From: a virus
IMG/VR virus record: IMGVR_UViG_3300005253_000634
Span: 1-26,078 of that record
Direction: 5' to 3' (one strand)
Length of the DNA stretch: 26,078 nucleotides
Shown: in pieces, positions 7,005 to 14,071 of the stretch
Numbering within the stretch: position 1 is the stretch's first letter
Layout: every line of letters starts with the position of its first letter
Notes under the pieces: model-generated
The model's database searches: none
The model's input: only the letters and a program-made list of their open reading frames with translations
Told to the model about the DNA's origin: nothing
Translations under genes and position numbers: made by a program

Positions 7005-7104
7005 ATCTCCTAGTAATATAGTAATACGGTAATATAGTAATAAGAACTAGAGTGATCCGCTTCGGTGGCTGGAATTCACCTTTGACTATGACTCTCTTTC
7101 AGCC
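7005..7104 (-). promoter_or_regulatory. ssb leader with AU-rich direct repeats and a possible pseudoknot
   Basis: The ribosome site AGGAG lies at 7007-7011. Immediately upstream are two perfect 14-bp direct repeats (plus-strand gtaatatagtaata) at 7013-7026 and 7029-7042, predicted to be unstructured and A/U-rich in the mRNA. Further upstream, four 5-nt segments can pair in the crossed order of a pseudoknot. GGCUG (7104-7100) pairs with CAGCC (7071-7067), and AGAGU (7095-7091) pairs with ACUCU (7053-7049). This arrangement recalls the T4 gene 32 autogenous operator, a pseudoknot followed by an A/U-rich tract up to the ribosome site. The stems are short, so chance pairing is possible. Confidence 0.45.
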
Positions 7105-7252
7105 GTATATAGGGTAGTTGCCAGTGTGCGAGTGCCGCATAAATCTCGTACTATCCCTACTATTAGTCCACTTTTACCCCGATATTGTTTATTTACTAGA
7201 GCGAATCCTCTTAGACAAGTTAATCTGTAAGGAGCTTGTCTGTTATACTAAA
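7105..7252 (-). other. Intergenic leader region upstream of ssb with one hairpin and a weak promoter candidate
   Basis: There is no credible gene here. A 7-bp inverted repeat (AGACAAG, 7235-7241 and 7213-7219 on the transcript) follows the end of the preceding gene but lacks a U-tract, so it is not a standard terminator. A weak promoter could be TTGTCT (7213-7218), a 17-nt spacer and TAAATA (7190-7195). The match is poor and its -35 overlaps the hairpin arm. Confidence 0.25.
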
Positions 7253-7792
7253 CTAGCCCTTCCTCCTCTTCCTAATCGTTCTCTTAGTATCCTCTACTGC
7301 TTTCTTAAATTCCTGATCTTTTATATGCAATCCTGTCATTTCAAACTCAGCACGTCTATGCGCTCCTAAGGAAATCAACATACTAGCTCTCTGATCCATA
7401 GCACTTACTATTGATTTCAATATATTATAATATCTCTGTACTTCGACCTCATTTTCTCTAGCTTCTTTGTATGCCTTGTCTAACATAACCTCAGACCTGA
7501 TAATAGCTTCTGTGTACTTGATGTCATCATGTTGGTAATCTGCACGATAGTCCAAGTCACAACTAGCATATACCCTGTCCTTGTTAACCTTGGCTCTAGC
7601 TAATTGGTAATCTGCTTCTGCTAGTTCCTTGGCAAAGAAGGCATACCATGCAGCCTGATTCCTAAACTCTGTATCTAAATCATATTCATCTATACGAAAT
7701 AGCTCAGAGATACGAAACTTCCTACCACTAATTATAACTGCCCCTAGATTATCTCCTAAATTTTGGTTTGACTTTACGTTTTCTTTTATCAT
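7253..7792 (-). CDS. Coiled-coil protein, possible UvsY-type recombination mediator
   Basis: This is a 179-residue, highly charged, helical protein. After a short N-terminal domain it carries NQAAWYAFFAKELAEADYQL and a long heptad-like stretch with many Glu/Lys/Arg residues, ending in a basic tail (KRTIRKRRKG). Phage proteins with this W-Y-A-F-x-A-x-L-x-A-E signature followed by a coiled coil occur next to SSB genes and have been proposed as UvsY-like recombinase loaders. Here it is the gene immediately upstream of ssb and shares strand with the recombinase, which supports the idea without proving it. ATG 7792 overlaps the upstream gene by 44 nt. An AGGAGA at the end of that gene has no start codon at usable distance, so the longer form is kept. 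Confidence 0.5.
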   Translation of the reverse strand: MIKENVKSNQNLGDNLGAVIISGRKFRISELFRIDEYDLDTEFRNQAAWYAFFAKELAEADYQLARAKVNKDRVYASCDLDYRADYQHDDIKYTEAIIRSEVMLDKAYKEARENEVEVQRYYNILKSIVSAMDQRASMLISLGAHRRAEFEMTGLHIKDQEFKKAVEDTKRTIRKRRKG

Positions 7793-8198
7793 TCTTCTTT
7801 ATCTCTTGTACTGCATACACTGACATAGGCTTACGAGTCATTGGATTTATAGTATGCCCTCTAGCTAATAATAACGTCACTCCAGGTAATACCCACTCCA
7901 CTACTACAGAGTTTTCATACTCCTTAAATGGATGGTCATCAGGCAGGTCAACATATTTTGGATCTTTCCATATATGACCTTTGGAAATACCATTCTTAGT
8001 CATATTTAGTATTTGTCTATTAGGATGTTTCTCTAATACTGTATCTGACCACCAACCTAACTCTACCCCCTTGAGAGCCTTTCTTAACTTGTCTGCATCC
8101 TCACCCGCTTGGTAATCCTTACATGACTGCTGATGAGCATAGACATCCTTCTTTATCTGTAATAGTTCACAGCATTTAGGCTCTTCTGGTTTATCCAT
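7749..8198 (-). CDS. Hypothetical protein (149 residues)
   Basis: I do not recognise a family. The N-terminus is Cys-containing (MDKPEEPKCCELLQIKKD). A central part has GWWSDTV and HIWKDP, followed by a hydrophobic strand VVVEWVLPGVTLLLARG, and the C-terminus is very basic (KKNDKRKRKVKPKFRR), suggesting nucleic-acid contact. I chose ATG 8198, which shares a base with the preceding stop (TAATG) and has GGAGAG in front. An in-frame ATG 11 codons upstream at 8231 lacks a site. Confidence 0.6.
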   Translation of the reverse strand: MDKPEEPKCCELLQIKKDVYAHQQSCKDYQAGEDADKLRKALKGVELGWWSDTVLEKHPNRQILNMTKNGISKGHIWKDPKYVDLPDDHPFKEYENSVVVEWVLPGVTLLLARGHTINPMTRKPMSVYAVQEIKKNDKRKRKVKPKFRR

Positions 8199-8440
8199 TA
8201 CTCTCTCCGGTTTAAAACTATTTCCACCCACTTCTGAATCTCCTCATCCTCCTGCTTACTAGCACCTACCCAAGGAATCTCGTTATTATAAAATGGCCTT
8301 ACTACATCAAGTAGCCTTCTAGCCATACCACAAGCCTCAGCTACTCTGACTATCGTTATTAACATGGCTAAATCGGGTCTTTTCAAGACTTCTAACTCTT
8401 TTTCGACCTCTAGCAACAAACTCTCTATCTTCTCATCCAT
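8198..8440 (-). CDS. Small hypothetical helical protein downstream of the polymerase gene
   Basis: This is an 80-residue protein with an acidic amphipathic N-terminal helix (MDEKIESLLLEVEKELEVL) and no known motif. It starts inside the last codons of the polymerase gene (8 nt overlap), and its stop overlaps the next start, so it belongs to the polymerase operon and is probably translated by coupling. Confidence 0.55.
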   Translation of the reverse strand: MDEKIESLLLEVEKELEVLKRPDLAMLITIVRVAEACGMARRLLDVVRPFYNNEIPWVGASKQEDEEIQKWVEIVLNRRE

Positions 8441-11132
8441 TATCTTCTATCCATATCTCATAAGGAATCTCTGTACCGTAATGTGTTCCTACCTCTATAT
8501 CAGCCTTTAGTGGACATGTTAACCAAGAGAAGTCTACACTAGGCATATACTCACCAGCATACTCAATTATCCCTTCCATTACGTCTACACAGATATTGGC
8601 AATATCATCTATCTCCTCTGGTGGTACATCTAATACTATACTATCATGGACTGTATTGACTATTCTAGTCTTATAATCGAATTGATAAATCAGGTCATCT
8701 ATAACTATAAGAGCACACAGGAGTATATCACTAGCTGCTGACTGCACTGGCATATTAACAGCCGACCGGATAGCTTTCCTTCTCTCTCCTACATTTCTAT
8801 CTGATAAATCTTGGATATATGGTAGTGCTTCCCTTCTGCCAAATGGAGATTCTATATAACCAAAGGTAGTAGCAAAGTCTACACACTCATCTTTATACCT
8901 TAACACCTCTGGAAATCTGTCATAGTACATATCTACTGCTTCTTTAGCCTCATCTAATGGAATACCATACATCTTGTGCAATGTGTATTCATCGCCACCA
9001 TAGAGTAATGTCCAATTAGTCCACTTGTATATATACCTGACTGGTTTCTTGTTAACCTTGAACCATGCTACATACTCATCATCTATATTGTCTAACATCA
9101 AACCTTCACTAACCATGAGTGCTACTACTGAATGGAAATCTATTCCTCTCCTGTGAATGTCTAGCATAGCTATACAGTCTGATAGACTAGCAAACACCCT
9201 TAGTTCCATCCCTGAATAGTCTGAGGACATCAGGACACCGTTTGGATAAGAGGTAGTAAATAGATTCTTTACTGGTAATATCTCTAATAACGTCCCTGGC
9301 TCCTTCTCTGGAGTAGGAATATTCTGTAAATTGGGATTTACACTGGCTAACCTACCTGTCACTGTACCATGTAAATTGTAGTTAGACCTGACTCTCTTAT
9401 CACTGCTGTACCACTCACCTGTAGCAGCAGGACGTATGTAGGTACTCAACATCTTACCTAGCAGCTTAAAATATCTGACATCATCTATGATTGGATAATC
9501 ACCTATCAGTTGAGTCATTACACTAGCTTTAGTTGTTGGTAATCCTGTATCAGTCTTTTCCAGGACAGGCATATTGTATACACCGTAAAACAATGTTCTC
9601 AAGTGAACAGGTGAATTAGGATTGAACTCTATAATTTTGCGTTTCCTCTTGCCATTTCTACCTTCAGCAGTAGTATAATTTATAACATCTGGATTAATGG
9701 ATATATTCTTCACACTAACATCAAACTTATCTGTAATGTCAAATATGATATCATCATCTGCTTTAGCCTGTAAAATCCTAACAGTCCTGTCTACCATAGG
9801 CTCATTGGATATCACATCATACAACTCCTCTTGTCGTTCTGAGTAGATGATATTGTATCTCCATGCTATATAGTCATCAATGGATATCCCATTGTATTCT
9901 ACCCTGGATAGAGCATTACTAACAGGTATCAAAACATCATGGTAAAAGCCAACCTGCTTGTCTGACAACTCTTTGTACATATGTTGGTGTAACCTGTAAG
10001 TTGCATCTGCATCCATAGCTGCATATGGTAATAATATGTCTAGTGGTACATTTCCGTAATTCCCTTCTCTAGCCGGGTTGGCTTCTGGATTAGCCTTAAT
10101 ATAGTCATTTAATCCTTTATCATAATCATACATCTCTAGATGCAGCCCTGCTAATCTTTTCAGTGAATGGATACCTCTCCTACTGTCTAGCATATGACTG
10201 AGCAGCATTGTATCGCCACCAGCTTCAAACTCAAAGTCATCTTCTACTGATCCTCCTAACTCAGATCGCGTATGCTGCTGATCGAACTTGATATTATGAC
10301 CTATAATATTACTGGTATGAGAGTGTAGTATACTTCTCAGTAAAAAGTAAACTGTCTCTAGTTGCTTATATGTCCAATGGTCTGAATGTCTCACTGGCAG
10401 TGAAAATGTCCGGTCACCACCACTAAATGACACAGCTACTATTTTAGAATCAAATGGATCTAGTGATGTGGTCTCTGTATCATACGCTATGACCTCTTGT
10501 GTTTGTAAGAAGTCATGCATCTCCTTAACCTCTTTAATAGTCAATGGATGTTCATAGTTATTACCTTCCTCTTCATCCTCATCCACTAGTGCTTCTACTG
10601 CTTTGTCCATACCTTCTAGCCATGTTCCCATAGCTAAATTGTTCCTCAAGATATATGCAGGATGGAAAAGAGGTACATATATAGCATCATCCCTCTTAAC
10701 TACCACTCCATTCCAGGTAGTTATACCCTGCTCTCCTAGTAATGCCTTGAGAGGACTATTACCAAACAGGAGTACTAAGTCAGGTTGATAGTGTTCTATC
10801 TCTTCTTCTACATAGTGTTTGCAATAGTTTATGGCTCTGGCTGTTATTTTATTATTAGGTGGTCTACATCTCACTATATTGGTAAACCTGACCATATCTG
10901 TGATATCATCTAACCCTAATTTACCTATATCTATAACATCACTCAGAGCATCTCTAAGCAATCTACCTGATCTACCTACAAATGGTAATCCCTGCTCATC
11001 TTCTGCCTCACCAGGAGCCTCACCTACAACCAATATGACAGGATCATCTGAACCAGACGACTGCATCCATGGATTATAGCAACCTTGGAAAAGGTTACAC
11101 TTATCGCAATTAGAGTTCTTCTCTATCTTCAT
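8433..11132 (-). CDS. Uracil-DNA glycosylase / DNA polymerase I fusion protein
   Basis: This is an 899-residue replicative polymerase in three parts. Residues 1-185 form a family 4 uracil-DNA glycosylase: Fe-S-type Cys C9, C12, C89, C104, motif GEAPGEAED (37-45) and HPAY (157-160). Residues 210-400 form a proofreading DnaQ-like exonuclease with AYDTET (D218, E220), GHNIKFD and the Y-x3-D motif in YAAMDAD. The remainder is family A polymerase without a 5' nuclease domain: motif A SSDYSGMEL (D638, E643), helix O with R699, K703, W707, Y711, and motif C VHD (829-830). Glycosylase-polymerase fusions are known from some large Bacillus phages such as SPO1. The residue aligned with E. coli Phe762 is tryptophan, which is unusual. 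The start overlaps the upstream gene by 23 nt. Functions, order and completeness look secure. Confidence 0.93.
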   Translation of the reverse strand: MKIEKNSNCDKCNLFQGCYNPWMQSSGSDDPVILVVGEAPGEAEDEQGLPFVGRSGRLLRDALSDVIDIGKLGLDDITDMVRFTNIVRCRPPNNKITARAINYCKHYVEEEIEHYQPDLVLLFGNSPLKALLGEQGITTWNGVVVKRDDAIYVPLFHPAYILRNNLAMGTWLEGMDKAVEALVDEDEEEGNNYEHPLTIKEVKEMHDFLQTQEVIAYDTETTSLDPFDSKIVAVSFSGGDRTFSLPVRHSDHWTYKQLETVYFLLRSILHSHTSNIIGHNIKFDQQHTRSELGGSVEDDFEFEAGGDTMLLSHMLDSRRGIHSLKRLAGLHLEMYDYDKGLNDYIKANPEANPAREGNYGNVPLDILLPYAAMDADATYRLHQHMYKELSDKQVGFYHDVLIPVSNALSRVEYNGISIDDYIAWRYNIIYSERQEELYDVISNEPMVDRTVRILQAKADDDIIFDITDKFDVSVKNISINPDVINYTTAEGRNGKRKRKIIEFNPNSPVHLRTLFYGVYNMPVLEKTDTGLPTTKASVMTQLIGDYPIIDDVRYFKLLGKMLSTYIRPAATGEWYSSDKRVRSNYNLHGTVTGRLASVNPNLQNIPTPEKEPGTLLEILPVKNLFTTSYPNGVLMSSDYSGMELRVFASLSDCIAMLDIHRRGIDFHSVVALMVSEGLMLDNIDDEYVAWFKVNKKPVRYIYKWTNWTLLYGGDEYTLHKMYGIPLDEAKEAVDMYYDRFPEVLRYKDECVDFATTFGYIESPFGRREALPYIQDLSDRNVGERRKAIRSAVNMPVQSAASDILLCALIVIDDLIYQFDYKTRIVNTVHDSIVLDVPPEEIDDIANICVDVMEGIIEYAGEYMPSVDFSWLTCPLKADIEVGTHYGTEIPYEIWIEDNG

Positions 11133-11853
11133 CTTTAGCTGCTTCTGTAATCATCCTGGTTAGTTCGTTGGTAACTGCTGATCTTGTATCTATACCTGGT
11201 TCTTCTTCATTTATTATACCAGTAGTAACTTGGAAGTACATATCAAGCACTTTTCTTTTCTCTTCATCTGATAACTGCTGTACCTCTTTATTTAACTGAA
11301 ATGCATATGCCTCAAACGCACTAAACATCTCTTCCTTTACTGCTTCTACTTCATCTATATCCCCACTTAACGGATGCAGCAATTGATATCTTGATGGATT
11401 ATCTGGTGCAAAGTCATCAGGATTTGTCACAGGTACATCTTCCAACTTAAACCTCTCTAGTGCATGTTCTGGCGGCACGTGCATAGCAGTGGCATATGTG
11501 GTCGCCACCCAATTCTGAAGATCCTCAGGACGTATCTCATATATAACTGCTAACCACTTAACAGCATATATAGCCATATCGACTAGGACATCTACTAACA
11601 GAGGATGTCTATTACCTTCTTCACTAAATAAGTTCTTTGCTATAGGATCTAGCCGATCCACCTTACGCCCAAGATTCATCCATACACCTATCTCTCCTCT
11701 CTTGGAAAAGGATAGTTCATATGTCTGCTCCTGGTTGCAATGGTACGTAATTAACTGATTAGCTATTAAGTTAAATATCGCAATATGGCCTGCACTGCCC
11801 TTACTTAATTTAAGCGTATCACTCAGGTCTGTAAATCTAGTATCTTCACTCAT
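11110..11853 (-). CDS. Nmad/DUF1599-like protein, possible nucleotide-modification factor
   Basis: This is a 247-residue protein. The segment GVWMNLGRKVDRLD, followed by HPLLVDVLVDMAIYAVKWL, resembles the core of the DUF1599 / nucleotide-modification-associated family (x-R-K-x-D-R-L, then D-x-L-x-D-x-A-x-Y). That family is all-alpha and found in phages with altered nucleotide pools. The exact reaction is not established. The C-terminal third is helical and acidic. It is coupled upstream by an ATGA overlap, with AAGGAG preceding, and downstream to the polymerase by a 23-nt overlap, so it is produced with the replication enzyme. The match is judged from motif spacing only. Confidence 0.5.
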   Translation of the reverse strand: MSEDTRFTDLSDTLKLSKGSAGHIAIFNLIANQLITYHCNQEQTYELSFSKRGEIGVWMNLGRKVDRLDPIAKNLFSEEGNRHPLLVDVLVDMAIYAVKWLAVIYEIRPEDLQNWVATTYATAMHVPPEHALERFKLEDVPVTNPDDFAPDNPSRYQLLHPLSGDIDEVEAVKEEMFSAFEAYAFQLNKEVQQLSDEEKRKVLDMYFQVTTGIINEEEPGIDTRSAVTNELTRMITEAAKDEDREEL

Positions 11854-12128
11854 ACAACTGGACTCCTTTCTTCTGGTGCTATCACCGGATCTCTATCAAT
11901 AAAATCACTATGAGTAACTGGACCTAATACAAAATGTTGTGTAGGAATATTACTTCTGAATCTAATAGGCAAGTCTATGCCATAGTCATCATCTATACTA
12001 CCTTCTCTTAATTCTACATACTCAGGATAGTATCCGTATTTCTCATGGAAACGCCCCTCACATTCTTCTATAACCTCTATCGGGTCATCTTTCTTTCCAT
12101 AACAATACATTTCACCTACTGCACTCAT
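11850..12128 (-). CDS. Small hypothetical protein (92 residues)
   Basis: The protein is unrecognised. It is acidic, with a tyrosine-rich centre (HEKYGYYPEYVELRE) and then a strand IRFRSNIPTQHFVLGP, suggesting a compact alpha/beta fold. AAGGAGAG lies about 9 nt before ATG 12128. The stop overlaps the next start (ATGA). Confidence 0.6.
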   Translation of the reverse strand: MSAVGEMYCYGKKDDPIEVIEECEGRFHEKYGYYPEYVELREGSIDDDYGIDLPIRFRSNIPTQHFVLGPVTHSDFIDRDPVIAPEERSPVV

Positions 12129-12163
12129 TCTTGATCTCTCCTTACCTTTCTAAACTTGCAAGA

Positions 12164-12562
12164 TCAATCGTTATACCACATGACCTGCCAATCATCTAGC
12201 AACCAATATAACCAATAAGGAGGATTAGTTGCACTCCATAGAACATCAAAATAGACTACCTCTTGTTGGTAATATTCGTTCCATAGTACAGTCACCTTGC
12301 CACCATTATCTACACACTTCATGGTAAAGTCGATAACAGGAAAATATATCTCTACTCCTAATAGGTTTGGATGACATGCACCTGCTTGATACCAATATTC
12401 ATCAAGTAGTGGACCTATAGCAACTGTCGTACAATCTTCATCACAGTTGATTCCTCCTAATATTGGATCGTATATTACCATAACAGCCGGATAATTCGTT
12501 ACTGGTTGTACTAATGCACCCCCGCACATTATCAGCCATGCCTCACAAATCACTTGGATCAT
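12164..12562 (-). CDS. Putative 3D/double-psi beta-barrel-like protein
   Basis: This is a 132-residue protein rich in Trp, Tyr and Cys. It shows YDPILGGINCDEDC, then GPLL, a segment with ACHPNLLG, and KCVDNGGKVT before VVYFDVLW. This order (small residue-rich strand, G-x-x-I, C-x-D-x-G-G, final D-V-L-W) resembles 3D-domain proteins, the barrel fold of RlpA and lytic transglycosylase-like enzymes, also seen as stand-alone phage proteins. The catalytic Asp set is not fully evident (DNGG replaces DTGG), so the role is unclear. The hydrophobic N-terminus (MIQVICEAWLIMCGGAL) could act as a short export signal. AGAGGA precedes ATG 12562, and the gene follows a terminator, so it may begin its own transcript. 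Confidence 0.45.
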   Translation of the reverse strand: MIQVICEAWLIMCGGALVQPVTNYPAVMVIYDPILGGINCDEDCTTVAIGPLLDEYWYQAGACHPNLLGVEIYFPVIDFTMKCVDNGGKVTVLWNEYYQQEVVYFDVLWSATNPPYWLYWLLDDWQVMWYND

Positions 12563-12614
12563 AATAATATCCTCTTACTTATAGAACGATATACTTATAA
12601 ACAAGCCGTTAGCC

Positions 12615-12639
12615 GTACAAAAACGTAGTTTTTCAGTAC
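12615..12639 (-). promoter_or_regulatory. Operator-like dyad upstream of the 3D-like gene
   Basis: AAAAAC and GTTTTT (12619-12624 and 12628-12633) form an inverted repeat around GTA. GTAC tetramers lie at 12615-12618 and 12636-12639. It lies 53-77 nt before ATG 12562, between the terminator and the gene. A promoter must exist here if the terminator is efficient, but I see only weak candidates, such as TATAAG behind TTGTAC with a short 15-nt spacer. Confidence 0.35.
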
Positions 12640-12725
12640 AAATCCCTATAAGGGTATAGCAAATGACCCATAAGATGGAAACCCGCTTAAACCAACAAAA
12701 ACATAGTAAATTTGCATGTAATCTA

Positions 12726-12772
12726 TAAAAATGAAGTGAGGGATACTACCATTTGTCCGTGTAGTATCCCTC
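12726..12772 (-). terminator. Strong hairpin terminator after the charged-protein gene
   Basis: A perfect 12-bp stem (GAGGGATACTAC, 12761-12772 on the transcript, pairing with GTAGTATCCCTC, 12738-12749) has an 11-nt loop. It is followed after ACTTC by a run of five U residues (12726-12731 region). It separates the operon that starts at the 13500 promoter from the polymerase operon. Confidence 0.75.
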
Positions 12773-12783
12773 TTGTATATATC

Positions 12784-12816
12784 TGCCCTTGTAAGGCATT
12801 AGCTCTTAGGAGCTAA
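12784..12816 (-). other. Two small hairpins in the 3' untranslated region
   Basis: Between the stop codon at 12823 and the terminator, the transcript can form TTAGCTC-CTAA-GAGCTAA (12799-12816) and TGCC...GGCA (12784-12798). They may protect the transcript end or form a compound terminator. Confidence 0.4.
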
Positions 12817-12822
12817 AAATCG

Positions 12823-13452
12823 TTATGATACGATGGCCTTTCGAGCAGCCGGACTATTATATTCAGCTTTGTATTTCTCAATACCAGCTTCTTTACGATA
12901 AGCTAAAGTCGCCCTCATTAGGTTGACCCTCTCATCATCATGCTCTTCCCACTCTGCCCCTGCATCATCAGCAGCTTCGAGTTTTTCATCATAATCCATC
13001 TCTTGCCACTCACTATGCCATTCAACATATTTGGGTGATAAGACTTCCTTAAAGTAGGCCACACTATTACGTTTGAACTTGGTAACAGAGTCAATAACAG
13101 CGTCACCGCCTACTCCTAAAACCCATTCATCCTCTGATTTACGGACAATGGTTAAGGATTGACCTTGCTCCATAGAGCCTAACAAATCGAACAAGAACTG
13201 ACCATCTAAAGTCCTGCTGAGAGATTTTGGTAACTCAACATTCTCATCTTCTTCTGGTTCGACCTCTTCTTCCACTTTCTTAGCAGTGGTTTTACGAGTC
13301 CGGGCAGGAGCTTTTTTGCGCCTAGCTTTCTTAGGAGGAGCTTTTACCTCTTCCTCTTCCTCAGTCTCGTCTACAACTTCAGGCTCTTCCACTTTCGCTT
13401 TAGTGGTTCGCCGTCTACGTCTACGAGTAGGTGTTGCTTTTGCCTTAGTCAT
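12823..13452 (-). CDS. Charged-tail protein with Arg/Lys-rich N-terminus
   Basis: This is a 209-residue protein. Residues 1-70 alternate basic and acidic blocks: a run of six Arg residues, an acidic stretch EETEEEEEV-like, then KKARRKKAPARTRKT. This resembles histone H1-like or nucleoid-associated tails. Residues 75-209 form a separate compact domain of unknown family (from LPKSLSRTLDGQFLFDLLGS onward) with acidic helices. DNA or protein bridging is a reasonable guess for the tail; the domain is unassigned. The Arg run uses the same alternating CGT/AGA codons as the Arg tail of the SSB. It is the sole gene between a well-formed promoter and the strong terminator, suggesting it is made in quantity. 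GGAGGTAAGG precedes ATG 13452. Confidence 0.65.
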   Translation of the reverse strand: MTKAKATPTRRRRRRTTKAKVEEPEVVDETEEEEEVKAPPKKARRKKAPARTRKTTAKKVEEEVEPEEDENVELPKSLSRTLDGQFLFDLLGSMEQGQSLTIVRKSEDEWVLGVGGDAVIDSVTKFKRNSVAYFKEVLSPKYVEWHSEWQEMDYDEKLEAADDAGAEWEEHDDERVNLMRATLAYRKEAGIEKYKAEYNSPAARKAIVS

Positions 13453-13499
13453 CTACCTTACCTCCATATAATACTATAAACCAATACAACCTAAAGCTA

Positions 13500-13548
13500 A
13501 TTATAACACATTTCTTGCAAAATAGCACAAAGTAGTACAAAAGTACCA
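13500..13548 (-). promoter_or_regulatory. Extended -10 promoter with GTAC-N4-GTAC dyad
   Basis: The minus strand carries TGTGTTATAAT, a perfect extended -10 (hexamer 13500-13505). There is no good -35; GTGCTA lies at 13523-13528. A palindromic GTAC-TTTT-GTAC lies at 13535-13546, 29 nt upstream of the -10. The same layout occurs at 20024-20070. Transcription would start near 13493, about 40 nt before ATG 13452. Confidence 0.7.
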
Positions 13549-13552
13549 TTTC

Positions 13553-14071
13553 CTACTGTGAAGATACTATATTGCAATCTGCAAACTCTAGGCAATTCTG
13601 ACATTCTTCTGCCTGTGAACTGAACTCTCTTCCAAAACACCTTGGTCTGGATGATATACGCTCTTCGTAGCAGTTTATATACAACTTACAACGGTTACAA
13701 GCAGGATCACGATTGTCTGCATACGTAAAGCACTCTGGTATATCCTCATCCAAAATCTCTGTACTCTCTTCCTCTTCTACACCACCTCCTGTGGAAATCT
13801 CTAGTTCCTGCACATCTCCATCTTCATCTATATAATTTGTATTGAGTAGGAACTCGAATAAACTATCACTACAATTCTCAACCTCTGGTATCCCTTCATC
13901 CTCTAGATTATTGGCTATGGTTAGCACTAGATTCCTGACATTCATACTCTTAAAAGACTCTAGACTTAACTCAGTGGCTATACCTTGTAATTCATTCTTC
14001 TTAAATAGCCTATGGATACCTTTGATTGGCTCTGGTAAATTAGTATGTGACTGATATATCAACTTAGTCAT
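13553..14071 (-). CDS. Cys-rich protein with a duplicated metal-binding-like module
   Basis: This is a 172-residue protein. Residues 1-60 are basic and helical (LPEPIKGIHRLFKKNELQG), and 80-105 form an acidic linker. The C-terminal 60 residues contain two copies of a P-x-C-F-x(8-11)-C-x2-C-x5-C pattern, PECFTYADNRDPACNRCKLY and PRCFGREFSSQAEECQNC followed by LEFADC. Each copy has four Cys residues and could bind zinc or an iron-sulfur cluster. Such modules are common in phage proteins of unknown role. ATG 14071 lies inside the end of the sigma-like gene (8 nt overlap), so the two are translationally coupled. Confidence 0.6.
   Translation of the reverse strand: MTKLIYQSHTNLPEPIKGIHRLFKKNELQGIATELSLESFKSMNVRNLVLTIANNLEDEGIPEVENCSDSLFEFLLNTNYIDEDGDVQELEISTGGGVEEEESTEILDEDIPECFTYADNRDPACNRCKLYINCYEERISSRPRCFGREFSSQAEECQNCLEFADCNIVSSQ

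Noticed and set aside
7099-7140. A 13-codon frame upstream of ssb starting at ATG 7140
   Set aside because: It is too short and has only a weak ribosome site; it could be a leader peptide but nothing distinguishes it from chance.
6999-7252. tRNA-like pairing (GGCTG ... CAGCCACC) in the ssb leader
   Set aside because: The arms enclose only about 38 nt and no anticodon or T-loop consensus is present, so this is not a tRNA. No tRNA was found elsewhere.
12918-13106. A minus-strand open frame inside the charged-protein gene
   Set aside because: It is out of frame with the longer gene, has no ribosome site and is low-complexity.
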